Notes: generated from the sequence alone by a model not told the origin. A stretch of DNA of 7,948 nucleotides from Selenomonadaceae bacterium (GCA_017484235.1 JAFUTM010000139.1:1-7948), one strand, 5' to 3'. Shown: positions 1-5,648, counted from the first letter of the stretch. Made by a program: numbers and translations.

Positions 1-68
1 ATCTTGGAGACAACACAAGCGCTGAGGCGGACTTTGCAAAGGCACGCGAACTCGGCTATAATGGTTAA
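1..68 (+). CDS. C-terminal end of a TPR-repeat protein (partial, 5' end outside window)
   Basis: Reading from base 3, an open frame encodes 21 residues ending in FAKARELGYNG and a TAA stop at 66-68. The sequence LGDNTSAEADFAKARELG has the spacing of the second helix of a tetratricopeptide repeat, the usual way such proteins end. The next gene also encodes a TPR protein and begins 13 bases downstream, so the two are probably neighbouring paralogues in one operon. Only the tail is present, so the function and full domain content cannot be given. TPR proteins generally act as protein-protein interaction scaffolds. Confidence 0.7.
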   Translation, partial: LGDNTSAEADFAKARELGYNG

Positions 69-81
69 TTGAGGTGGTATT

Positions 82-945
82 ATGTATATCAGTCAAAAAA
101 TGCAACGAGTAATTATTTCATCAGTTATAGCTGGCGGTCTGGTATTTGTACCGGCTATTTATGCAATTGATGTCGTTCCTCCAATTATTCAGATGTCAAT
201 TGTTAGTGCTGAGATTAAAAAGTATACCGGCGTTGGTGAGTCAATTGTCAGTGATCGCGAGACACTTGAAATTGGTAAGCAAGGTGCAAAAATGCAGGCG
301 ATTCGTAACGCACAAGAGCAAGCAGGCATTTTTGTCAGTAGCTATTCAAAGTCTATAAATGGAAGGTTGACGGAAGATGAAATAATGGCATTTACTGCTG
401 GCATTATAAAAATTAATGATGATGTACAGTATGAATTAATTTCGTTGAACGATTCAATGGGCACCGCAAAATATCGCGCAACCGTTACTGTTACCATTGA
501 TACAAATGACCTAAACGAACAGATTAATGAATGGATGAATAAAAATTTTCAGGAACGTTCTGATATTGTTAATCAAAATAACGAACTTCAGCGAATTATT
601 GAGGAACAGGCAAGACGTATTAAAGAATTAGAACAGACTATCGCCAATGCTCAAACGCAGCAGGACAAAGTAAACATTCAAAATAGAATTTCTGTAATCA
701 ATAATGAAACCTCATACAATCAAAGATTAGAAGAAGGCAACAAATTGCGTGAGCAGCAAGATTATAATGGCGCAATCCTCAAATTTAATGAGGCAATTCA
801 GTTAAATCCTGATAATCCTGAAGCATATAAAAATCGCGGTATGTCTTATTGTTGGTTAATAGTAAATAAACTAAACGAAAGAGAGAATGGAGCCATTAAC
901 AACAATGCTTTTGAAAATGCTGTTAATGATCTTATAAAGCAATAG
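82..945 (+). CDS. Secreted TPR/coiled-coil protein, N-terminal part of a frameshifted gene
   Basis: The frame encodes 287 residues. Residues 1-28 form a signal peptide: a charged start, a hydrophobic core IISSVIAGGLVFVPA, and a likely cleavage after AIYA. There is no lipobox cysteine. Residues about 45-145 form an alpha/beta domain (GVGESIVSDRETLEIGKQ ... ATVTVTIDTNDL) that resembles the LPP20/FlgT-N-like domain of envelope proteins; this is recognised by eye only. Residues 155-205 are rich in E, Q, R and heptad hydrophobics and look like a coiled coil. A TPR begins at about 215 (YNGAILKFNEAIQLNPDNPEAYKNRG). The GAGGTGG site at 71-77 supports this start. The frame stops at 943-945 in the middle of a TPR array that continues in another frame at 933-1442. 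A one-base deletion is the simplest reading, and the intact protein would have about 453 residues. The role is unknown; it is likely an envelope or periplasmic scaffold. Confidence 0.8.
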   Translation: MYISQKMQRVIISSVIAGGLVFVPAIYAIDVVPPIIQMSIVSAEIKKYTGVGESIVSDRETLEIGKQGAKMQAIRNAQEQAGIFVSSYSKSINGRLTEDEIMAFTAGIIKINDDVQYELISLNDSMGTAKYRATVTVTIDTNDLNEQINEWMNKNFQERSDIVNQNNELQRIIEEQARRIKELEQTIANAQTQQDKVNIQNRISVINNETSYNQRLEEGNKLREQQDYNGAILKFNEAIQLNPDNPEAYKNRGMSYCWLIVNKLNERENGAINNNAFENAVNDLIKQ

Positions 946-1442
946 AATTAAATCCAAATGATGCCTGGTCTTATTTTTACCTTGGTCGAATATATGAGCA
1001 TTATATATCAATGAAGCAGCACTTTTATTGGAATTACGTTGGATCAAAAGATTATTATCCTTTGTTTAATTTAGTTATTGAAAATTATACGAAAGCGATT
1101 GAACTGAATCCAAGTTTTGATATAGCTTATAATAATCGTGGTGTTGCTTATGCTGCCCTGACTAAATACAATAATAGAGATTACACGAAAGCTATTAACG
1201 ATTATAACAAAGCTATCGACATTAATCCAAATTATGTTGAGGCCTACTACAATCGAGGCGTTGCTTATCAAAATTTGAAAAAGTACACAGAGGCAATAGC
1301 TGATTATACTATGGCTATAGAACTTAATCCTAACTATGCGGACGCCTATGATGGTCGAGGTGCAGCATATGAAGCAATGGGCAATAAGTCTAAAGCAAAA
1401 TCTGACCATAACAAAGCTTACAAAATTAGGAACAAAAGATAA
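933..1442 (+). pseudogene. TPR array, C-terminal part of the frameshifted gene starting at 82
   Basis: From base 933 the frame reads YKAIELNPNDAWSYFYLGR, which continues the TPR array interrupted at 945 in the other frame. The first ATG in this frame is at 1011 (MKQHFYW), but it lies inside the repeat array and has no convincing ribosome binding site, so I do not regard it as a natural start. Further TPR units follow, recognisable by TKAIELNPSFDIAYNNRG, NKAIDINPNYVEAYYNRG and TMAIELNPNYADAYDGRG, and the frame stops at 1440-1442. This part has no signal peptide of its own. If the frameshift is real, it would be untranslated or made only as a fragment. If it is a sequencing error, this is the C-terminal half of a 453-residue secreted TPR protein. 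The stop lies 4 bases before rsmI. Confidence 0.75.
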
Positions 1443-1446
1443 ATTT

Positions 1447-2316
1447 ATGAATGAATTAAAATCTATATTATATCTGGTTGCGACACCTATTGGCAATTTA
1501 GACGATATGACCTTCCGCGCAGTCCAAACTTTAAAAGAAGTCGACTTCATTGCGGCTGAAGATACACGCCATACACGTAAGCTGCTGTCACATTTTGACA
1601 TTCATACGCCGCTTATTCGTTACGATGAAAATAATAAAAATCTCGTTGGCGGCAAGATCATTGAGCGCATTAATAATGGTGAAAGTGCTGCTTGTGTCAG
1701 TGATGCCGGTATGCCTGCTATCTCCGATCCTGGCGCAGATTTAGTTAAACTGGCGATTGAGGCAAATATTAAAGTCGTGCCAGTACCTGGCGCAAATGCG
1801 GCTTTATCAGCGTTGATTTGCTCCGGTCTTGACACGACTAAATTTACTTTTGTTGGCTTCTTACCTAAAACTAATAAAAAGTGTCACGAAACTTTGGAAA
1901 ATTTAAAATCTCGTGAAGAAACTCTGATATTTTATGAGTCGCCGCATCATCTGACGGCAACTTTGAAAAATCTTCTAACAGTTTTAGGCAATCGTGAAGC
2001 CGTTATTGCACGTGAACTGACTAAAATTCACGAAGAATTTATACGCGACAATCTAAAGTCTTTGATTGACAAATTTGATGAGATCGAGGTGCGCGGCGAG
2101 TTTGTGATTGTTGTTGAAGGCAATGAAAATCTTGACGATATTGAAGAACAGTTTACAAATAATCAGTCAACCAGTGAAAATATTTTTCTTGTTTATAATG
2201 AATTTATTAATAGTGGTCTTGATAAAAAATCTGCAATGCGTGAGACTGCAAAAAAATTAAATGTCAGTCGTCGGGAAGTTTACAATACAATTTTAAAATT
2301 TAACGTCACGGTATGA
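1447..2316 (+). CDS. rsmI: 16S rRNA (cytidine-1402 2'-O)-methyltransferase RsmI
   Basis: RsmI uses S-adenosylmethionine to methylate the ribose of C1402 in the decoding centre of the 30S ribosome; together with RsmH this tunes start-codon choice and fidelity. The 289-residue product has the usual length. The tetrapyrrole-methylase fold is clear from LYLVATPIGNLDDMTFRA (8-25), EDTRHTRKLL, the loop SDAGMPAISDPG, VPVPGANAALSAL, the GFLPK segment and FYESPHHL. A variable C-terminal extension ends in a helical segment (SRREVYNTILKF). The frame is open upstream to 1336, but the family start is at 1447, 4 bases after the TPR frame stops. The nearest purine-rich site (TAGGAA, 1427-1432) is too far away at 14 bases, so initiation may depend on translation of the upstream gene. 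If that gene is truly frameshifted, coupling could be weakened. Confidence 0.95.
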   Translation: MNELKSILYLVATPIGNLDDMTFRAVQTLKEVDFIAAEDTRHTRKLLSHFDIHTPLIRYDENNKNLVGGKIIERINNGESAACVSDAGMPAISDPGADLVKLAIEANIKVVPVPGANAALSALICSGLDTTKFTFVGFLPKTNKKCHETLENLKSREETLIFYESPHHLTATLKNLLTVLGNREAVIARELTKIHEEFIRDNLKSLIDKFDEIEVRGEFVIVVEGNENLDDIEEQFTNNQSTSENIFLVYNEFINSGLDKKSAMRETAKKLNVSRREVYNTILKFNVTV

Positions 2317-2973
2317 TTTTACTCTTGTATAGCCAACGCCTTCACTGTCGTCCACTTTGCGGCTGTCAATAAACCAGAATGGCTTCAAGCCGCAATTCTC
2401 TGCACCTTTTACATCACGTTCAAGACTGTCACCGAAATAGGCTGCCTCTTTAGCCTTAACGTTTAACTTTTTAAGGGCAAGTTCAAACATTGCAGGCGAA
2501 GGTTTTTCAAGTCCGGTTTCCTCACTTGTCACGATCGCATCAATTAAATCGGCAATTCCTAGCTGTTGAATTTTACGATACTGAATGTGAGCGGTCATAT
2601 CTGTACAGACGGCAGTTTTAATATTTTGAGCTTTCAAGTTCTGTAAAAATTCCAATGCACCGTCATATAGTTTCATATGTTTCAAAAATTCGCCCCAATA
2701 CGCTTCGTACATATCAGTTGCATAGAGAAACGGATTCTTATTCATAAGTTCAAGTGCGGTTTGACAGAACAGCATACGGCTATGCTGACCAGAACCTTCA
2801 GTCAGTCGCGTTTTAACAATAGTTTTAGCTTCATCGTAAATTTTGAGGAACAATTCTTCGTCGATGTTAAGTTTATCTTTGACAAATTTACAAAGTGATT
2901 GCATTGCAATAATGTCATTCTCGTGATAATCATAAAGAGTGCCGTCAATATCGAATATTACTGCTTTAATCAT
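2293..2973 (-). CDS. HAD-superfamily hydrolase (probable small-molecule phosphatase, subfamily IA)
   Basis: The 226-residue product has all four haloacid dehalogenase motifs: VIFDIDGTLYD with nucleophile D8 and acid D10; the T124-D125 region after hydrophobic KTAV; K157 in GLEKPSP; and GDSLERD with D182 and D187. The helical cap between residues about 16 and 100 is typical of subfamily IA, as in phosphoglycolate phosphatase or YjjG-type nucleotidases. Known members hydrolyse phosphate esters in the cytoplasm; the substrate cannot be read from the sequence. An ATG six codons upstream (2989-2991) is also in frame, but the ATG at 2971-2973 is preceded at a good distance by AAAGGTG and matches the family start (MIKAVIFDIDGT). 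The 3' end overlaps rsmI by 24 bases, tail to tail. The gene is divergent from pyrF, so a role in nucleotide metabolism is possible but unproven. Confidence 0.9.
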   Translation of the reverse strand: MIKAVIFDIDGTLYDYHENDIIAMQSLCKFVKDKLNIDEELFLKIYDEAKTIVKTRLTEGSGQHSRMLFCQTALELMNKNPFLYATDMYEAYWGEFLKHMKLYDGALEFLQNLKAQNIKTAVCTDMTAHIQYRKIQQLGIADLIDAIVTSEETGLEKPSPAMFELALKKLNVKAKEAAYFGDSLERDVKGAENCGLKPFWFIDSRKVDDSEGVGYTRVKSYRDVKF

Positions 2974-3014
2974 AACCTGTTCACCTTTCATTATCAGTAA
3001 AATTTATTATAATG

Positions 3015-3043
3015 ATTCTAAAATATTTATTTTCTTGTGTCAA
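3015..3043 (-). promoter_or_regulatory. Sigma-A-type promoter of the HAD phosphatase gene
   Basis: Read on the minus strand, TTGACA (3043-3038) is followed by exactly 17 bases and TAGAAT (3020-3015). This matches 11 of 12 consensus positions. Transcription would start near 3008, giving a leader of about 35 bases before the ATG at 2971-2973. Confidence 0.8.
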
Positions 3044-3062
3044 TATAATATTGATTTATAAT
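3035..3062 (+). promoter_or_regulatory. Candidate promoter for pyrF
   Basis: A perfect TATAAT lies at 3057-3062, with TTGTGT at 3035-3040 as a poor -35 match and a 16-base spacer. The region is very AT-rich, so TATAAT-like words are expected by chance (others at 3008-3013 and 3044-3049). The -35 would overlap the -35 of the divergent HAD promoter. Transcription would enter the ATTCCTAATT repeats directly. Confidence 0.35.
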
Positions 3063-3121
3063 TCCTAATTAAAAATTTATCATTTCTTCTATTCCTAATT
3101 CCTAATTCAACATTCCTAATT
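3061..3121 (+). repeat. ATTCCTAATT repeat cluster in the pyrF leader
   Basis: Four exact copies of ATTCCTAATT lie at 3061-3070, 3091-3100, 3098-3107 and 3112-3121, all in one direction; the second and third overlap. The last copy ends 5 bases before the pyrF ribosome binding site (GGAGG, 3127-3131). The same word and its complement recur in the pyrE-recN gap, so this is a dispersed repeat and not merely AT-rich noise. Its function is unknown. Confidence 0.8.
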
Positions 3122-3139
3122 ACTTTGGAGGCGATTTAA

Positions 3140-3853
3140 ATGGCAGATAACAGATTGATTGTTGCATTAGATTTTCATACAATGGACGATGTTAAAAAGC
3201 TCGTCAATGAACTTGGTGACAGCGTTAATTATTACAAAGTTGGTATGGAACTTTTTTATAGTGTTGGTGCAAATGTCGTTGAATGGCTCAAAACGCAAAA
3301 TAAAAACATATTTTTAGATTTAAAACTTCACGATATACCAAATACAGTTGCTGGCGGTCTGTGCTCACTGATGAATTTGGGTGCAAATATTTTAAATGTA
3401 CACGCAGGCGGCGGATACACTATGATGAAAACAGCGGCTGACAGATTAAAGGAATTTGCTGAAGCTAATAATAAACCAAATCCTAAATTGATTGCAATTA
3501 CGGTACTCACAAGCATTAATCAAGATGATTGGAACAAACTTGGGTATCGTTTATCCATAAAAGAGCAGGTAATTAATCTTGCACAACTTGCACAGAAAGC
3601 TGGCCTTGATGGCGTGGTTGCTTCACCTCAAGAGGCGCAGTCGATTCGAGAAGCCTGTGGCAAAGACTTTTTAATTGTGACACCAGGTGTTCGTCCAGTT
3701 GGCAGTGCGATTAATGACCAGAGTCGAATTTCAACGCCGGCACAGGCATTAAAAAATGGTGCCAGTCACTTAGTCGTTGGACGCCCGATAATTGCCGCTG
3801 ACAATCCACGTGCAGCTGCGTTATCCATTTTAGAAGAGATTAAATCGGTCTAA
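3140..3853 (+). CDS. pyrF: Orotidine 5'-phosphate decarboxylase
   Basis: PyrF converts orotidine monophosphate to UMP, the last step of de novo pyrimidine synthesis, in the cytoplasm. The 237-residue length fits the short bacterial type I enzymes. The substrate-binding D11 (VALDF) and K33 (YYKVGMELF) are present, as is the catalytic array D60-x-K62-x-x-D65 in FLDLKLHDIPNTV. The phosphate-binding end is also clear: TPGVRP (181-186) and VVGRPI (212-217). The start has a strong GGAGG at 3127-3131, 8 bases before ATG. The GNAT gene begins 2 bases after its stop. pyrE, which makes the substrate of PyrF, lies 1.1 kb downstream in the same direction, separated by the GNAT and toxin-antitoxin genes. 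Confidence 0.97.
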   Translation: MADNRLIVALDFHTMDDVKKLVNELGDSVNYYKVGMELFYSVGANVVEWLKTQNKNIFLDLKLHDIPNTVAGGLCSLMNLGANILNVHAGGGYTMMKTAADRLKEFAEANNKPNPKLIAITVLTSINQDDWNKLGYRLSIKEQVINLAQLAQKAGLDGVVASPQEAQSIREACGKDFLIVTPGVRPVGSAINDQSRISTPAQALKNGASHLVVGRPIIAADNPRAAALSILEEIKSV

Positions 3854-3855
3854 AA

Positions 3856-4350
3856 ATGAATTACATTATTAGAGAAATCAGACGAGAGGAAATACCTCTG
3901 CTTGAAGATTTTCTTTATGAAGCCATATTTATTCCGAGCTGGTATAAAGGCGAACTACCGCGCAATATTATTTTTAATGACCGTAAACTTTATAATACAA
4001 TCAAAAACTTTGGAAGCGAACCTCACGACTATTGCCTTGTTGCTGATGTTGATAACAAAGTTGTTGGTGCAGTCTGGTCGAGAATCACTGAGCAATATGG
4101 TCACATAGATGATGAGACACCGTCGCTCGCAATTTCACTCTACAAAAATTATCGCAATCTCGGCATTGGCTCTAAACTATTGGATTTAATGTTGAAGCAT
4201 TTGAAATCATTGGAATATAAGCGCGTGTCACTTGGAGTCAATAAAGAAAATTTTCACGCGCTGCACGTTTACGAAAAGGTCGGCTTTGAAATAATCGGCG
4301 ATGGTGACAATGAGACGGAGTGGCTTATGGTTTATAATTTTAGCAGTTGA
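3856..4350 (+). CDS. GNAT-family N-acetyltransferase
   Basis: The 164-residue protein has the Gcn5-related acetyltransferase fold. The acetyl-CoA pyrophosphate loop is YRNLGIGSKLL (99-109), matching R/Q-x-x-G-x-G, after the strand LAISLYK. Motif B is seen as NKENFHALHVYEKVGFEIIG (129-148), where the pattern N-x-x-A-x-x-x-Y-x-x-x-G-F is the usual signature. Such enzymes transfer acetyl from acetyl-CoA to an amine on a small molecule, peptide or protein; the acceptor here cannot be deduced. Its ATG follows the pyrF stop by 2 bases and there is no strong Shine-Dalgarno site, so translation is probably coupled to pyrF. Its TGA stop lies inside the -35 of the next promoter. It is not one of the acetyltransferases with a well-known name, as far as I can tell. 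Confidence 0.92.
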   Translation: MNYIIREIRREEIPLLEDFLYEAIFIPSWYKGELPRNIIFNDRKLYNTIKNFGSEPHDYCLVADVDNKVVGAVWSRITEQYGHIDDETPSLAISLYKNYRNLGIGSKLLDLMLKHLKSLEYKRVSLGVNKENFHALHVYEKVGFEIIGDGDNETEWLMVYNFSS

Positions 4351-4375
4351 TATGAAATTAAAATAATGATATAAT
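4347..4375 (+). promoter_or_regulatory. Extended -10 promoter of the toxin-antitoxin operon
   Basis: TTGATA (4347-4352), a 17-base spacer and TATAAT (4370-4375) with an upstream TGA (extended -10 TGn at 4367-4369) match sigma-A consensus at 11 of 12 bases plus the extension. Transcription would start near 4382, inside the terminator hairpin of the upstream unit, so transcripts from here would lack the full stem. The GNAT stop codon lies within the -35. Confidence 0.8.
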
Positions 4376-4377
4376 AT

Positions 4378-4402
4378 CTCCACATTAGCGTGGAGTTTTT
4401 TT
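4378..4402 (+). terminator. Rho-independent terminator of the pyrF-GNAT unit
   Basis: CTCCAC (4378-4383) and GTGGAG (4390-4395) form a perfect 6-base-pair stem with a 6-base loop, followed directly by seven T (4396-4402). It lies 28 bases after the GNAT stop. The stem is short but rich in GC within AT-rich surroundings. It overlaps the start region of the toxin-antitoxin promoter. Confidence 0.8.
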
Positions 4403-4417
4403 ATTAAAGATGAATTG

Positions 4418-4435
4418 CTAGATAGATTATCCTAG
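4418..4435. promoter_or_regulatory. Imperfect inverted repeat, candidate antitoxin operator
   Basis: CTAGATA, a 3-base centre and TATCCTAG form an inverted repeat with one extra C. It lies about 36 bases downstream of the predicted transcription start and 32 bases before the antitoxin ATG. Type II toxin-antitoxin operons are generally autorepressed by the antitoxin at such sites, but binding here is inference and a position downstream of the start is less common. Confidence 0.3.
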
Positions 4436-4467
4436 ACTAAAACTTCAACGATTGAGGAGAGATAAAA

Positions 4468-4689
4468 ATGACAATTTCAATTGATTTAAATGAGGCTGAG
4501 GCTGCTCTGGTCTCTAAATATGCTGAACAGAATAATCTCACTGTGCCGGAGTTTGTTCACGAAGTTACTACTAAAGCCGCCAGAAATGCGGAATATCTTG
4601 CTATGCTTGATCGTGGATTCAAGGACATGGAAGATGGAAATGGTACAAAAGTAACTTTTGCAGAACTGGAGAAACTTATCAATGGATAA
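4468..4689 (+). CDS. Type II antitoxin, ribbon-helix-helix (RelB/DUF6290-like)
   Basis: This 73-residue protein begins TISIDLNEAEAALVSKYAEQ. An alternating beta strand followed by a helix and the segment NLTVPEFV is the pattern of ribbon-helix-helix antitoxins of the RelB/DUF6290 group. The acidic, probably flexible C-terminal half (about 41-73, with TFAELEKL) would wrap the toxin. GAGGAG at 4454-4459 supports the start. Its last 8 bases overlap the toxin start, the usual antitoxin-first coupled arrangement. The expected role is to neutralise the toxin and repress the operon from the promoter at 4347-4375. A Phd/YefM antitoxin, the classical partner of YoeB, would start differently (a SYSEAR-like segment), and I do not see that here. 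The family assignment is by eye. Confidence 0.8.
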   Translation: MTISIDLNEAEAALVSKYAEQNNLTVPEFVHEVTTKAARNAEYLAMLDRGFKDMEDGNGTKVTFAELEKLING

Positions 4690-4942
4690 TATAAATTTTC
4701 TGGGCGATTCTTTATCACAATTTATGTATTGGGTCCACAATAATCGTAAGAACGCAGATAAAGTTTATGATCTAATTAAAGATATTGCACGTAATGGTGC
4801 AGCTAAAGGTATTGGAAAACCAGAACGCCTGAAATACCGTCCAGCTTGGTCTCGAAAGATTGATGATACAAATCGTCTCGTTTATGAAGTCAAGAATAAC
4901 AATATTTATATTCTTTCTTGTAAAGGGCACTATGAAGATTGA
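4682..4942 (+). CDS. yoeB: Txe/YoeB-family toxin (ribosome-dependent mRNA endonuclease)
   Basis: YoeB-type toxins bind the ribosome and cleave mRNA in the A site when freed from their antitoxin. The 86-residue product is close to the 84 of E. coli YoeB. Family landmarks are present in order: F14-MYW, LIKDI (31-35), GIGKPERL (43-50), WSRKI (56-60), RLVYEV (65-70) and the terminal CKGHY (80-84). The likely catalytic residues E48, R65, H83 and Y84 all remain, so the toxin looks active. The frame is open back to 4658, but ATG 4682 matches the family start and overlaps the antitoxin stop by 8 bases. The usual SG-x-WSRRI is here RPAWSRKI. pyrE begins 32 bases after its stop, and no terminator is visible between them. 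Confidence 0.92.
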   Translation: MDNINFLGDSLSQFMYWVHNNRKNADKVYDLIKDIARNGAAKGIGKPERLKYRPAWSRKIDDTNRLVYEVKNNNIYILSCKGHYED

Positions 4943-4974
4943 TATATATATTTAAAATGATGAGGTGTAAAGAA

Positions 4975-5553
4975 ATGACTGAACAAGAAGTACGCGATAT
5001 TTTAGTAAAGACAAATGCTATTATGGACGGGCATTTTTTATTGACGAGTGGTCTGCACAGTCCACACTATGTTGAAAAATTTAACGTCCTTCAGCACCCA
5101 AAATATACTGAACAGCTCTGTCAGGCAATGGCGGAAAAGTTCAAAGATACCAACATCGAAACGGTAGTTGGTCCTGTAACGGGCGGCATTATTTTGGCAC
5201 ACGAGACAGGCAAGGCTCTTAATGCTCGCGCAATTTTTACTGAGCGAGTCGACGGTAAGATGACCTTTAGACGTGGTTTCAGTCTTCACGAGGGTGAGCG
5301 TGTGCTGATTGTTGAAGATATTGTAACGACTGGCGGCTCAATCAAAGAAGTTATTGATGTTGTAAAATCACACGGTGGCGTTCCGGTTGCGGTGAGTATG
5401 CTCGTTGATAGGAGTGGCGGCAAGGCTGACTTTGGTGATGTGCCGTCGACTGCACTCTTACATATGAATGTGGAAACTTATAAACCAGAATACTGCCCAC
5501 TCTGCAAAAATAATATTCCAATCACCAAACGTGGCAGCACCGGTAAAAAATAA
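4975..5553 (+). CDS. pyrE: Orotate phosphoribosyltransferase
   Basis: PyrE joins orotate to PRPP to make orotidine monophosphate, the substrate of PyrF. The 192-residue protein shows the PRPP-binding motif VLIVEDIVTTGGS (110-122), the loop region ERVDGKMTFRRGF (90-102), and GPVTGGIILA (66-75), which binds the pyrophosphate. The C-terminal YCPLCKNNIP (173-182) with C174 and C177 and the PITKRGS end are typical of the Thermus-like PyrE group found in many Firmicutes. An in-frame ATG lies 36 bases upstream (4939), but the ATG at 4975 has GAGGTG at 4962-4967 with 7 bases spacing and matches the family start. No promoter of its own is evident, so it may be transcribed from the toxin-antitoxin promoter. 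Confidence 0.97.
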   Translation: MTEQEVRDILVKTNAIMDGHFLLTSGLHSPHYVEKFNVLQHPKYTEQLCQAMAEKFKDTNIETVVGPVTGGIILAHETGKALNARAIFTERVDGKMTFRRGFSLHEGERVLIVEDIVTTGGSIKEVIDVVKSHGGVPVAVSMLVDRSGGKADFGDVPSTALLHMNVETYKPEYCPLCKNNIPITKRGSTGKK

Positions 5554-5558
5554 TAATT

Positions 5559-5632
5559 AATTAGGAATGAGAAATGTGGAATTAGGAATTATTTTTTATT
5601 TATTCGTCATTCCTAATTCACAATTCCTCATT
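5559..5632. repeat. Inverted AATTAGGAAT/ATTCCTAATT repeat between pyrE and recN
   Basis: The left arm has AATTAGGAAT at 5559-5568 and 5580-5589. The right arm has ATTCCTAATT at 5609-5618 and a variant AATTCCTCATT at 5622-5632. AATTAGGAATGA (5559-5570) and TCATTCCTAATT (5607-5618) pair perfectly over 12 bases around a 36-base AT-rich loop. The T-rich stretch lies in the loop, so this is not a standard intrinsic terminator. It is the same repeat as in the pyrF leader. Confidence 0.75.
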
Positions 5633-5641
5633 AGTTTGAGG
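5626..5641 (+). promoter_or_regulatory. Possible hairpin covering the recN ribosome binding site
   Basis: CCTCA (5626-5630) in the repeat can pair with TGAGG (5637-5641), part of the recN Shine-Dalgarno sequence GAGGTGA, across a 6-base loop TTAGTT. Five pairs, three of them GC, may be only weakly stable. Regulation by this pairing is inference. Confidence 0.3.
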
Positions 5642-5648
5642 TGAGTTG

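Noticed and set aside
926..945. Programmed -1 ribosomal frameshift in the TPR gene
   Set aside because: No X-XXY-YYZ slippery heptamer and no clear downstream stem or pseudoknot; a simple one-base deletion explains it better.
1424..1433. ATTAGGAA-like word at the end of the TPR gene (also near 2551 and 7387) as further copies of the intergenic repeat
   Set aside because: These are short partial matches inside coding sequence and are expected by chance.
1336..1446. Longer N-terminus for RsmI
   Set aside because: The 37 extra residues lie over the TPR coding region in another frame and do not resemble the family; MNELKSILYLVATPIG is the expected start.
1071..1601. Minus-strand open frame of 176 codons opposite the TPR array and rsmI
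   Set aside because: It is a mirror of the repetitive TPR codons and of the rsmI start, with no recognisable domain and no ribosome binding site.
3061..3121. CRISPR array
   Set aside because: The repeats are only 10 bases, partly overlapping and irregularly spaced, with no spacers or cas genes.
4943..4974. Own promoter for pyrE
   Set aside because: The TATATA-rich bases give -10-like words, but no -35 fits at 16-18 bases spacing before the ribosome binding site.
5559..5618. Intrinsic terminator after pyrE
   Set aside because: The T-rich stretch falls in the loop and not after the stem, and the arms are AT-rich repeats.
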